The translations under genes and the position numbers were made by a program. A stretch of 64,000 bases of DNA from JAGQOZ01 sp041399205 (GTDB lineage Bacteria > Planctomycetota > Planctomycetia > Pirellulales > Pirellulaceae): positions 1 through 64,000 of the forward strand of contig JAWKTK010000031.1 of NCBI GenBank assembly GCA_041399205.1. Direction: 5' to 3'. Below are positions 45,067 through 53,410 of the stretch, one piece after another; position 1 is the first letter of the stretch, and the number at the start of each line of letters is the position of its first letter. Below the pieces are notes generated by a model. That model saw nothing but the letters and a program-made list of their open reading frames with translations, was not told the origin of the DNA and did no database searches.

Positions 45067-46371
45067 ATGGCTCGCAGTCCATCCAAGAATGTCGGCATCT
45101 GCTTGGCAGTGACGTGGAACGCCAGGCAAGTGACCTATTTGCTGACTCGTATCAAACGGCAGAACGTCACGGTGCTGGATTTGGGTACGGAATCGATTGC
45201 CGATGCAGATGTAGATGATTCGCCTCCAGCGGCTGCGGTTGGCCAAGCGATTCAGGCTGTGTTAGATCGCAATCGATTGAAGAAGTGCGAAGTTCTGGTC
45301 GGCGTCGGGCGTTCGCAATTAGAGATTTTGGAACTGGCCTTGCCACCTGCCACGGACGCGGAATTGCCCAATATGGTTCGCAGCGAAGTGGCTCGACGTC
45401 TGGGCGAAAATTTGGACCGAGCATCCATTGATTATGTGCTCCGGCAGCCTCGATCGGCGGACGATACAGCTCGCCGAGTTGACGCGGCGGTGTTGCGTGA
45501 AGACGCTCGGCAAGAAATGGACGCCGTGTGTCAAATAGCCAAAGTCGCTCCGCATCGCATTATTCCCAGGCCCTACGCCATCGCCAGCTTGTTTGGACGC
45601 ATTGCCGGTAACAAAACGGCACCATGCCTGGTGATCAATCGGAATGTCGACATCGCGGATCTTTCCGTGTACGCCAACGGGCATGTCGAGTTCACTCGGA
45701 CAGTGCAAATGCCCAACGGATTAGACGAACGCGAAGAAGCCAAGTTGCTGGCGACGGAAGTCGTACGCACCATCATGGTCAAACCGAGCGAAGAAGTGGA
45801 TGCGCCCGAAGTGGATCGGATTTACGTCTTTGGCAACACCAAGAACAGTCACGTGCTGATTGAAGACTTGGCCGAAGAAGCCGCTCTGCCCGTCACTATT
45901 CTGAATCCGTTTGATCAACTGGAATTTGCCAGCGGCACGGTTGGCAAACAAGCGCATTTGTATTCGGCATTGGTAGGCATGGTTCGCGATCACGCGGAAG
46001 ACGCTGTGTCCATTGATTTTATTCATCCCAAGCAACCTCCAGCTCCGCCCGACTATCGCAAGAAAGCGGTGCTGTACGGTTTGCTGGCCGCCCTGGCGAT
46101 TGGCGTTGCCGGCTGGGCGCTGCGAAGTGACATTGTGGATGTGCGCGAAGAAAACCAGACGGTGGTCAGCGAATTAGACAAGTCCAACGCGTTCCTGAAG
46201 AAGATTCAGCAAAAAACTGCCACGGTGAAATGGGTACAGGCTTGGCAAAACGGCGAAGTGAATTGGCTGGACGAACTCAAGGATTTGTCGGAACGCTTTC
46301 CGGAAGGAGAAGCCGCCGTGGTGGATCGCATGACGTTGGCGCATCCGGTGCCAATAATGCTGCGGTGGTGA
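45067..46371 (+). CDS. gspL: GspL/PilM-like T2SS assembly protein (frameshifted near the end)
   Basis: The N-terminal 300 residues form a PilM/GspL actin-like domain (SPSKNVGICLAVTWNARQVT, LPPATDAELPNMVRSEVARR). A membrane helix follows (AVLYGLLAALAIGVAGWAL), then a coiled PilN-like segment (ENQTVVSELDKSNAFLKKIQ). GspL links the ATPase to the periplasmic GspM. The last residues (HPVPIMLRW) are out of frame: one base over, the DNA reads ASGANNAAVVMSVRVADPTV and continues to 46694. A one-base loss or two-base gain near 46338-46343 explains this. Confidence 0.82.
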   Translation: MARSPSKNVGICLAVTWNARQVTYLLTRIKRQNVTVLDLGTESIADADVDDSPPAAAVGQAIQAVLDRNRLKKCEVLVGVGRSQLEILELALPPATDAELPNMVRSEVARRLGENLDRASIDYVLRQPRSADDTARRVDAAVLREDARQEMDAVCQIAKVAPHRIIPRPYAIASLFGRIAGNKTAPCLVINRNVDIADLSVYANGHVEFTRTVQMPNGLDEREEAKLLATEVVRTIMVKPSEEVDAPEVDRIYVFGNTKNSHVLIEDLAEEAALPVTILNPFDQLEFASGTVGKQAHLYSALVGMVRDHAEDAVSIDFIHPKQPPAPPDYRKKAVLYGLLAALAIGVAGWALRSDIVDVREENQTVVSELDKSNAFLKKIQQKTATVKWVQAWQNGEVNWLDELKDLSERFPEGEAAVVDRMTLAHPVPIMLRW

Positions 46372-46694
46372 TGAGCGTTCGCGTGGCCGATCCGACGGTG
46401 CTGGCCAATTTTGAAGCGAATTTGCGAGACGACAATCACAGCGTTAGTAGTAAACGCATTACCGAATCGGCCAGCACCGGCGACTACGCCTTCCAATTCG
46501 AAACCAATGTGGTAATTCGGGCTCGAACCAAAGAAGCATATCAACAAGCGTTGGCGGCTCGAGATGCAACGTCTCCCGCGACCGTCAGCTCGCAGGCCGA
46601 AGGCGCGGCGTTTGATGCGAAGGACACGACTGATTCCGCTACGGAGAATCCCGCTTCCGAAGTGACTGATCTGCAGAACGAGGAATCTCCGTGA
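46341..46694 (+). CDS. gspL: C-terminal (periplasmic PilN-like) part of GspL after the frameshift
   Basis: This frame gives ASGANNAAVVMSVRVADPTV, VLANFEANLRDDNHSVSSKR and a ferredoxin-like fold ending TNVVIRARTKEAYQQAL, then an acidic tail. It matches the periplasmic end of GspL/PilN. It overlaps the start of the next gene by four bases, confirming it is the native 3' end. Confidence 0.72.
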   Translation, partial: ASGANNAAVVMSVRVADPTVLANFEANLRDDNHSVSSKRITESASTGDYAFQFETNVVIRARTKEAYQQALAARDATSPATVSSQAEGAAFDAKDTTDSATENPASEVTDLQNEESP

Positions 46695-47554
46695 ATCGTC
46701 AACGTTTGGTGTTGGTAGGTCTGTTGGGCATTATTGCCGTCTTTTATGTCGGCGATTTGGCATATCGGACTCTGTATGTCCAGCCGTTGGAAACAGAGCA
46801 ACGCAAGACCAAACCGCTGAAGAATAAATTGCTGGATAGCAAACTAGCGGTTCGAGAAGAAGAGCGGCTGCTGGAATCCCTACCCCAGATCCAGCAACGC
46901 AGTTTGCCCAGTGACTTGGAACTAGCCAGTGCAGACTATCGTAACTGGTTGTTGGAAATCATTGAATCCGCCGGGTTAGCTCGGACCAGCGTCAATGCCG
47001 GTCAGCCCATGAATCATCAGAATTTGGTTCGTTCGATTTCGTTTTCCATCCGAGGCACCGGGACGCTGGAGCAGTTGACGTCTTTCTTACATTCGTTTTA
47101 CGAAACGGGTTACCTTCACCGGATTCGTTCGATCACACTGAATCCGACATCGTCAGGCAAAGTGGACGCATCTATTTCTATCGAAGCGTTATCTTTGCCC
47201 ACGGCCGAATTGACGGATTCGCTACCCACACCGCAGCCCGGAGCGTTGGCGTTTGCGGATGTCGATGCGTATCGTTCGATTGGTCGCCGCAATCTGTTCA
47301 GCAGCGGTGGTGGAGACAAGGTCTTGCAGGCGATTCGCTTGACCGCCATTACCAAAGACGCGAACGGTCAATTGGAAGTTTGGCTCAGCCCGCCCAGCGG
47401 ACCCTCCTTGATTGCTCAACAAGGCGACGAATTGACCGTGGCGGGGCGAAGTTTTGTCATTCAAGCCATTGAAGCCAACGCTGCGTCGATTGACATTGGC
47501 GGCGAAGTGATTGCCGTTCCGCTGGGCGAAACCATCCAGCACGTCAAGCCGTAA
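46691..47554 (+). CDS. gspM: GspM/PilO-like protein with GspC/PilP-like C-terminus
   Basis: A single N-terminal membrane helix (LVLVGLLGIIAVFYVGDLAY) and coiled coil precede a PilO/GspM-like ferredoxin fold (SFSIRGTGTLEQLTSFLHSF, then LHRIRSITLNPTSSGKVDAS). The last 90 residues (YRSIGRRNLFSS ... IRLTAITKDANGQLEVWLSP) resemble the homology region of GspC/PilP, which contacts the secretin. Such a combined protein could replace separate GspM and GspC. No gspC or secretin gspD is in the window. Last gene of the operon. Confidence 0.75.
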   Translation: MNRQRLVLVGLLGIIAVFYVGDLAYRTLYVQPLETEQRKTKPLKNKLLDSKLAVREEERLLESLPQIQQRSLPSDLELASADYRNWLLEIIESAGLARTSVNAGQPMNHQNLVRSISFSIRGTGTLEQLTSFLHSFYETGYLHRIRSITLNPTSSGKVDASISIEALSLPTAELTDSLPTPQPGALAFADVDAYRSIGRRNLFSSGGGDKVLQAIRLTAITKDANGQLEVWLSPPSGPSLIAQQGDELTVAGRSFVIQAIEANAASIDIGGEVIAVPLGETIQHVKP

Positions 47555-47750
47555 ACGGCGAAGGCCTCGGTTGGCATCTCGTCCGCGCTTGGGCAACAAA
47601 AACGCAACTGGCCGTCGGTCTTGCTTGACCGCGTCTTGAATTCTCTCGCGAATCATTTTTTCTGTTTGCGTCTGTCACAGTCTCGCGTTGCGTTGGTACA
47701 GACCGTGAATGGTTTACGTTTTTTCGTTCTGAACATGAAAGGTAAGAAAC

Positions 47751-47945
47751 ATGAAAAAGATTCGCACGCAAATGGGGCTATTCGTCGGTGTTGTCGGGCT
47801 CGTCGCGTCGCTGTGTGTGGCGGCCTTCGCCAAATTGTCTGACGGGCCGGGTGCCGGTGGCGGCTACGACGGACACACGGCGACGCAGACGGTTCACCCC
47901 CAATCGGCCGATGGCCCCGGTGCCGGCGGTGGTTACGACGGCTAA
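47751..47945 (+). CDS. Tiny secreted peptide with two DGPGAGGGYDG repeats
   Basis: A 64-residue protein starts KKIRTQMGLFVGVVGLVASL and has a signal peptide with cleavage near Ala27. The mature part (about 37 residues) contains the 11-residue motif DGPGAGGGYDG twice (31-41 and 54-64), the second at the very C-terminus. The two DNA copies differ at seven of eleven codons, all silently, so the peptide rather than the DNA is conserved. An AAAGGTAAGAAAC stretch provides a ribosome site. I know no family for it. Confidence 0.75.
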   Translation: MKKIRTQMGLFVGVVGLVASLCVAAFAKLSDGPGAGGGYDGHTATQTVHPQSADGPGAGGGYDG

Positions 47946-48291
47946 TCGCCGCTGTTCACGTTCAAACCCATTAGCCACACGCGTCTCGTTCAGGCGGCGT
48001 GTGGTCGGTCCGTGCCAAGAAGCGTGGCTGCGAGGCCGGTCAGGCAGTGCCTGCTTTTTCACCACACTCGCAAATGGGTTTTCGTATGCCAGCCACATAA
48101 CCCTTCGAATTGCCGCATTCGAAAGGGCGTGGAGCACGAAAAAGCGAACATTCGTCTCAACCATTAAATGCTGATGCGCAATCTTTAGGCAGTCGCCCTC
48201 GTGCATCGTTGACAGTTTGACGTAAGCCTTTTACTCTGAACTAGTTGGGCATGTTCTTTAGATTTGCCAGTTTGTAAGGAATTGAGGCATC
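47946..48291. other. Intergenic region before argH
   Basis: No gene is supported. An 8-bp inverted repeat (CCACACGC at 47975, GCGTGTGG ending 48004) lies 30 bases after the small-peptide stop and may act as a terminator stem, without a T tract. A small symmetric CAGGCAGTGCCTG followed by five T lies near 48040. Confidence 0.4.
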
Positions 48292-49710
48292 GTGGGCGAA
48301 TCCGCGTCAGAATCGAATCAAAATGTGGCGGCCAGCCCTTCGCGCAGCGGCGTTTTCAGCCAATCAGCGGACCGTCGAGTGGAACGGTTTACCGAAAGTG
48401 TCAGTTTTGACAGTCGGCTTTATTCGCACGACATCCAAGGTTCGATCGCGCATGCTCAAATGCTGCATAAGGTTGGATTGCTGACGGCTGAAGAAAGCCA
48501 ACAGATTGAAGTCACTCTGCTGGAGATCAAGCAGTTGCTGGACAATGGCCAATTGCCTTTGCGCCAGGAACTGGAAGACATCCACATGCATGTGGAACAA
48601 GCGTTGATTGATCGCTTGGGCGATACCGGCCGAAAACTGCATACGGGCCGCAGTCGTAATGATCAGGTTTCTACGGATTTGCGTCTGTGGTGTCGCGACG
48701 CCATCGACCATGTCGATCAGTTGCTGGAAGACTTGCAGAAAGCGTTTGTTGGTCGGTGTGATCAAGACTTGGACGTGATTTTGCCGGCGTACACGCATTT
48801 GCAACGAGCTCAACCCGTGTTGGCTCCGCATTATTGGCTGGCTTATTGCGAAAAGTTTCAACGAGATCGTCAGCGGTTGGCCGATTGTCGCAAGCGAACC
48901 AATGTCAGTAGTCTGGGTGCCGCAGCTCTGGCCGGGACCACTTTGCCTATTGATCGACATGATTCGGCCGAGCGATTAGGGTTTGCCGAAGTTGCAGCCA
49001 ACAGTTTAGACATTTCCAGTGATCGCGACTTTGCCGTGGAATTCGCTTTTGTCCTGACTCTGATTGCGGAACATCTGAGCACTTGGGCCGACGAATGGAT
49101 CTTGTGGTCGACCGTGGAATTTCGCTTCATCAAAATGCCTCAGACATTTTGCACTGGTTCATCCATCATGCCGCAGAAGATCAACCCGGACGTGACCGAG
49201 TTGATTCGCGGTAAGACAGCTCGCGTTGTCGGGAATTTGCAATCGCTGTTGGTGCTAATCAAAGGCCTACCGTTGGCCTACAACCGCGATCTGCAAGAAG
49301 ACAAACTGCCGTTGTTCGATTCGTACGATACGGTGACTGCGTGTCTGGAATTGGCGAGCCCGCTGGTTGCGGGTGCACAGCTGAACCGAGCTTCCATACA
49401 AGCGGGATTGGAAAAAGGTTATTTGGACGCTACCACGCTGATGGAATTCATGATTGGCAAAGGTGTTCCGCAGCGGACGGCACATCATTTGGTCGGAGCG
49501 TTGGTGAATCTGGCGATTGAGCGAAACGTACCACTGGCCGAATTAAGTCCAGCCGATTTTCAAAATGCACATGCGGCCCTAGATGAATCTGTCTATGAAT
49601 CATTGGGGACCACCAACGCGGTCAACGCATTTCAAAGCTACGGCTCTACAGCGCCGCAGCAAGTTCGCACGCAAATCAACCTCTGGAAGGATCGACTCGG
49701 ATTGCAATAG
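48292..49710 (+). CDS. argH: Argininosuccinate lyase
   Basis: ArgH splits argininosuccinate into arginine and fumarate, the last step of arginine synthesis. The family signature GSSIMPQKINPD (catalytic loop Ser) is intact, as are HTGRSRNDQVSTDLRLW, YTHLQRAQPVLAPHYWLAY and DYPL-region equivalents. The start is a GTG preceded by GAGG, and the first 30 residues are a variable leader. The length (472) is normal. No other arg gene is adjacent except carA 31 kb away. Confidence 0.96.
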   Translation: MGESASESNQNVAASPSRSGVFSQSADRRVERFTESVSFDSRLYSHDIQGSIAHAQMLHKVGLLTAEESQQIEVTLLEIKQLLDNGQLPLRQELEDIHMHVEQALIDRLGDTGRKLHTGRSRNDQVSTDLRLWCRDAIDHVDQLLEDLQKAFVGRCDQDLDVILPAYTHLQRAQPVLAPHYWLAYCEKFQRDRQRLADCRKRTNVSSLGAAALAGTTLPIDRHDSAERLGFAEVAANSLDISSDRDFAVEFAFVLTLIAEHLSTWADEWILWSTVEFRFIKMPQTFCTGSSIMPQKINPDVTELIRGKTARVVGNLQSLLVLIKGLPLAYNRDLQEDKLPLFDSYDTVTACLELASPLVAGAQLNRASIQAGLEKGYLDATTLMEFMIGKGVPQRTAHHLVGALVNLAIERNVPLAELSPADFQNAHAALDESVYESLGTTNAVNAFQSYGSTAPQQVRTQINLWKDRLGLQ

Positions 49711-49763
49711 GAAAACTTGTCGAAAGCCGCTAGTATCGACTAGCACACCCCAAAAGAAATCCC

Positions 49764-52049
49764 ATGAAATCGCAACTTCTGATCTGGATCCTTCTGTTTC
49801 CATTGGCCAGTGTCGGGCTGGTCACGGCGCAAGACGACTTCTTTGGCGAAGATGGCTTCACTGATGTCGACATGACCGATCCGTTGGATTCGGAGCCCGG
49901 CTTTGCTGCGACTCCGGATGTTCCGGAAGTGGCCGACGATGCTACCGAATCGACACCCGTGAGAACGAATTCGCCTGCCGCCCAAAGCATCTTGGATTCG
50001 AACCCAACGAAACCAGAAGAATGGCTACGAGCGATCGATTTGCTGATCCAGTTGGATGAAGCGGAAACGGCCAAACAGTTTGTCGATCAACTGGCCGCTG
50101 CCGAATTACAGGCCAACGATTTGGTCTCGCTAGAACGAAGCTATGGTAGCGGCATCTTCCTCCGGATGGCTCGTCATCCTCAGCTACAACCCGGAGGACA
50201 AGCGTTTGCGAATCAGGTCTTTACGGCGCTGGAAAGCGCGTTTCAGAATCCTGCGTTGTTGAAACAGCAAGTCCAACGTTTGCGTTCTAAATCCAAAGCT
50301 CAACAAGCAGCCGCTGTGCGATTCTTGCTTTCCGCCAGTGACCATGCGGTGCCCGTATTGATCGACGCGACGGATGATGTGGCGTTCCGGGAAATCAGGC
50401 CGCTGCTGAATTCACTTTTAATCCAACTAGGCCAACCTGCGGTCGACCCACTGTTGGCGTACGTTCATCACGGCAGTGACAGCCAACGACGGACGGCGTT
50501 ACGAGTCTTGGGGCGGATAGGTAACAAGTCCGCCGCGCCGCAGATGGCGATTGGTTTGTGGAATTCGCCCGGTGATTCGGCAGAACGAACGGCGGCGGTT
50601 AAGGCGTTTGAAGATTTGTTCGGCCAGTTTCCGGATTATGATCAATTGGAAATCCTGGCGTGTCGAACGGCGGAGCGTCGCTATTCGTTCCAGACAGCTC
50701 GCCGCACACGCTTGGACGGTACGGTCCACATGTGGCGTTGGGACGAAACGGCGAAGCAACCGAAACGAGATTCAGTCCTTCCTGAAGACGCCGCGACGTT
50801 GGAAGCCTTGCGCATCTACAGCGGCCTGCACGCGCTGAATCCGATGAAGGATGATTACGCCATTCGTCGCTTGATTTGCCTGTTGGAGCTGGAGCAGCGC
50901 GCAGCTGGATTGGATCAGCGTCTGCCGGAAGGCACGGCTCATGCGCAAGCGTTTGCGGCTGGTCCCGGTGTGCTGGAACAAGTATTTCGCGCGGCGCTAC
51001 ACGATCAACACGTGGCGGCAGCGGTAGCGGCGGCTGGCATCATGAGCGACTATGCGGGCCATGATTTCCTGAGCGCCTCAGCCGATCAAATGCGACCCTT
51101 GGCTGAAGGTTTGATTCATGCGCATCGTCAGATTCGCTGGGCCAGTACGCAGGCTATTTCCAAATTGGCGCCGCATACGCCGTTTTCCGGTGCCAGCCAC
51201 TATTTAGAAAACCTGGCGTATTTTGCAGCTAGTGATGGTCGCCGAAAAGCCATCGTGGCACACCCCGTGACAGAACAAGGTCGTACGCTGGCCGCGATTT
51301 TGAATCAAGCAGGTTATGCGGCTCGTTCTGTGAATTCGCCAGACGCGTTATTCAAGGCGGTGCGAAGTAGTGCCGATTACCAACTGATTGTGATGAGCGA
51401 TAGTTTCGTCCGTCCGAATTCGCACGACACATTTTGGCGACTTCGCAAAGATCCGGCAGCGGCCCTGTTACCGGTTGCGTATTTGCTACGCAATGCACAG
51501 CAAGCGTTACCAGCGGAAATAACGGTTGGTCAAGGTTCGCAGATTCTGACGCTGCCCGATCCGCAAGACCGAGAAGGCCTGCTATTGGAATTGAAAAATT
51601 TAGAAGCGTTGCAGGTGCGAGATCAAATGTCGGACGACGTGCGAATGCGAAACGCCAAATCGTCTCTGCAGTGGTTAGCGGAAGCGCACGATCGCTGGGG
51701 AGCAGATCGAGTGCGTTTGGATCAGCGTTTTGCGGCCATCGCGGCCGGTTTGGATCATGACTATCTGGCCGCCGAAGCAACGTTGCTGCTGGCCAAGACG
51801 GGCAGTTCAGAAGCGCAGCTGGCACTGTTAAATCAAGTCCATTTGTCAACACTTTCTTGGGAAGATAGACAACAGGCATACCAGGCATTTAATCGTTCTG
51901 TGCAATCGTTTGGGGTGTTGCTGAACCAGGCACAAATTCGTCAGCAACAGCGTCGTTTGAGCGAAAGTTCAGAACAAGAGCGTGGGCTTTTTTCGTCCGT
52001 CGTGCAGACCATTCAGCACCGCGGACAGGCGGATTCGGAAAGCCTTTAA
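49764..52049 (+). CDS. Large exported HEAT-like repeat protein, function unknown
   Basis: The signal peptide (SQLLIWILLFPLASVGLVTAQ) is followed by an acidic linker and then helical repeats. These include HEAT-like units such as QPAVDPLLAYVHHGSDSQRR with TALRVLGRIGNKSAAPQMAI, and IRWASTQAISKLAPH. A region around residues 500-600 (RRKAIVAHPVTEQGRTLAAI, then LIVMSDSFVRPNSHDTFWRL) looks like a response-regulator receiver-like fold. It is conserved-looking but I cannot assign a role; planctomycetes have many such periplasmic repeat proteins. It is 53 bases after argH. Confidence 0.78.
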   Translation: MKSQLLIWILLFPLASVGLVTAQDDFFGEDGFTDVDMTDPLDSEPGFAATPDVPEVADDATESTPVRTNSPAAQSILDSNPTKPEEWLRAIDLLIQLDEAETAKQFVDQLAAAELQANDLVSLERSYGSGIFLRMARHPQLQPGGQAFANQVFTALESAFQNPALLKQQVQRLRSKSKAQQAAAVRFLLSASDHAVPVLIDATDDVAFREIRPLLNSLLIQLGQPAVDPLLAYVHHGSDSQRRTALRVLGRIGNKSAAPQMAIGLWNSPGDSAERTAAVKAFEDLFGQFPDYDQLEILACRTAERRYSFQTARRTRLDGTVHMWRWDETAKQPKRDSVLPEDAATLEALRIYSGLHALNPMKDDYAIRRLICLLELEQRAAGLDQRLPEGTAHAQAFAAGPGVLEQVFRAALHDQHVAAAVAAAGIMSDYAGHDFLSASADQMRPLAEGLIHAHRQIRWASTQAISKLAPHTPFSGASHYLENLAYFAASDGRRKAIVAHPVTEQGRTLAAILNQAGYAARSVNSPDALFKAVRSSADYQLIVMSDSFVRPNSHDTFWRLRKDPAAALLPVAYLLRNAQQALPAEITVGQGSQILTLPDPQDREGLLLELKNLEALQVRDQMSDDVRMRNAKSSLQWLAEAHDRWGADRVRLDQRFAAIAAGLDHDYLAAEATLLLAKTGSSEAQLALLNQVHLSTLSWEDRQQAYQAFNRSVQSFGVLLNQAQIRQQQRRLSESSEQERGLFSSVVQTIQHRGQADSESL

Positions 52050-52172
52050 CCCGATTGATTCAACACGGCATTGAATTCCACAAATGGTTGACATTTGCGG
52101 CGGGTTCGTTTGCGCCAATAGCGGAGCGAACCCACGGAATTTCATTGCAAACTTTTCCGCCGAAGATTACGG

Positions 52173-53132
52173 ATGACCGCATTTTCGAATAATGATTCAG
52201 GACCGCCCATCAAGGGAATCATTGGCAGCAGTTCGGCCATGGAGCAGGTGTATCGGACGATTCGCCGAGTCGCTCGATCATCGGCGTCCGTACTCCTGTT
52301 AGGCGAAACCGGAACGGGAAAGGAAATGGTGGCCAACGCGGTACACCAGCTAAGCCAACGCAGCGGCGGCCCGTTTGTCAAAGTGAATTGTGGCGCACTA
52401 AGTGAAAGCCTGTTGGAAAGCGAACTATTCGGTCATGTGCGAGGCTCGTTTACGGGCGCCATTGACAATCGAACCGGCCGCTTTGAAGCCGCGCACAGTG
52501 GCACCATCTTTTTGGACGAAATCAATTCGACCACATTGCAGCTACAGGTAAAGCTGCTGCGAGTTTTACAGGAGCGTGAATTCGAACGAGTAGGTGACAC
52601 CCAGACCATTCGCGTGGATACTCGAGTCATCGCGGCGGCCAACTGTGATCTGATGCAAGAGGTGGCAGGCAAACGCTTTCGTGAAGACCTTTACTGGCGT
52701 CTGAACGTGGTCCCCATTCAGATTCCGCCGCTGCGTCAACGCAAAGAAGACGTGCCAGAATTGGTTTCCCACTTCTTAGATTTGTACAACGAAGCCAATG
52801 ATCGGTACGTGGCGCACATTGATCCGCAAGCCATGGAGTTGTTGCAAGCGTACGACTGGCCGGGAAACGTGCGCGAATTGCAAAACTATATTGAACGAGC
52901 GGTCGTGATGGCAGACGGAGACGAATTGACCGTGGAACTGTTGCCTGATGTCGTCACATCCGGTGCGCCCAATCCCACGCTTCAGCGCCGAGGTGTTGAT
53001 TTGGAAACGCTGACGTTTGAAGTTGTGGAACAAGGTTTGTCCGAAGCGGGAGTTTTAATGAAGACAATCTGCATGCCAAAATTGTCAGTCGTATCGAACG
53101 CGAACGTTCTTTTAAGTGATGATTCGCTGTAG
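52173..53132 (+). CDS. Sigma-54-interaction (NtrC-type AAA+) activator, damaged at the 3' end
   Basis: The protein lacks a receiver domain and starts directly with the AAA+ module: Walker A GETGTGKE, the sigma-54 contact loop ELFGHVRGSFTGA (GSFTGA instead of GAFTGA), Walker B GTIFLDEI, the R-finger region RFREDLYWRLNVVPIQIPPL and WPGNVRELQNYIERAVVM. Such proteins remodel sigma-54 RNA polymerase at enhancers. The C-terminal Fis-type DNA-binding helices are damaged: residues after LSEAG are out of frame, and a TAG (53130-53132) ends the frame before the recognition helices, which follow in the same frame. Confidence 0.88.
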   Translation: MTAFSNNDSGPPIKGIIGSSSAMEQVYRTIRRVARSSASVLLLGETGTGKEMVANAVHQLSQRSGGPFVKVNCGALSESLLESELFGHVRGSFTGAIDNRTGRFEAAHSGTIFLDEINSTTLQLQVKLLRVLQEREFERVGDTQTIRVDTRVIAAANCDLMQEVAGKRFREDLYWRLNVVPIQIPPLRQRKEDVPELVSHFLDLYNEANDRYVAHIDPQAMELLQAYDWPGNVRELQNYIERAVVMADGDELTVELLPDVVTSGAPNPTLQRRGVDLETLTFEVVEQGLSEAGVLMKTICMPKLSVVSNANVLLSDDSL

Positions 53133-53219
53133 TCAGGTGCAAACCAAGGCAGCCAGCAGCTGGGAATCAATCGCAACACGCTGCACAAGAAACTGAAGGA
53201 ATACAATCTAGGCGAATAG
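53133..53219 (+). pseudogene. Detached Fis-type helix-turn-helix of the sigma-54 activator
   Basis: Directly after the TAG at 53130, the same frame reads SGANQGSQQLGINRNTLHKK and LKEYNLGE to a TAG at 53217. LGINRNTLHKKLKEYN is the typical DNA-binding end of NtrC-family regulators. Between 53051 and about 53110 a different frame encodes the expected helix (SFNEDNLHAKIVSRIERER). Two compensating indels plus one nonsense codon therefore separate the parts. Confidence 0.78.
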
Positions 53220-53268
53220 CTCGCCAATGATCCAGATGCCGCATCACTACCGGACGTGGCGTATGTGC

Positions 53269-53360
53269 GGCTTCTAGGAAAGTGCCATCCACAATCCGAT
53301 TGACGCACCCCGGCCGGCTTCTCTAAGAACGTGCCATCCACAATCCAATTGACGCACCCC
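53269..53360. repeat. Two direct repeats with GTGCCATCCACAATCC core
   Basis: Units of about 43 bases (53269-53311 and 53317-53360) share GTGCCATCCACAATCC followed by ATTGACGCACCCC, differing at a few positions. The inverted core (ATTGTGGATGGCAC) reappears near 55167 on the other side of the broken transposase. The repeats therefore flank the RAYT-type pseudogene. Confidence 0.7.
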
Positions 53361-53410
53361 CGCCATCCTGCTATCCTCTGTGCAACACAACACCTCAGGA
53401 AGCCCCACTC

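Noticed and set aside
47778..48206. Minus-strand 142-residue frame over the small peptide and its downstream spacer
   Set aside because: The Arg-rich composition mirrors the Gly/Pro codons of the peptide gene; no domain or ribosome site was found.
52102..52133. Hairpin GGGTTCG / CGAACCC as a terminator for the HEAT-like gene
   Set aside because: The stem is only 7 bp with a long loop and no T tract, and it lies close to the next gene, so support is too weak to list.
36637..53219. Complete reassignment of TAG to a sense codon in this organism
   Set aside because: Many intact genes (for example gspE, fabF, carA) end at TAG exactly where their families end, so TAG is a normal stop.
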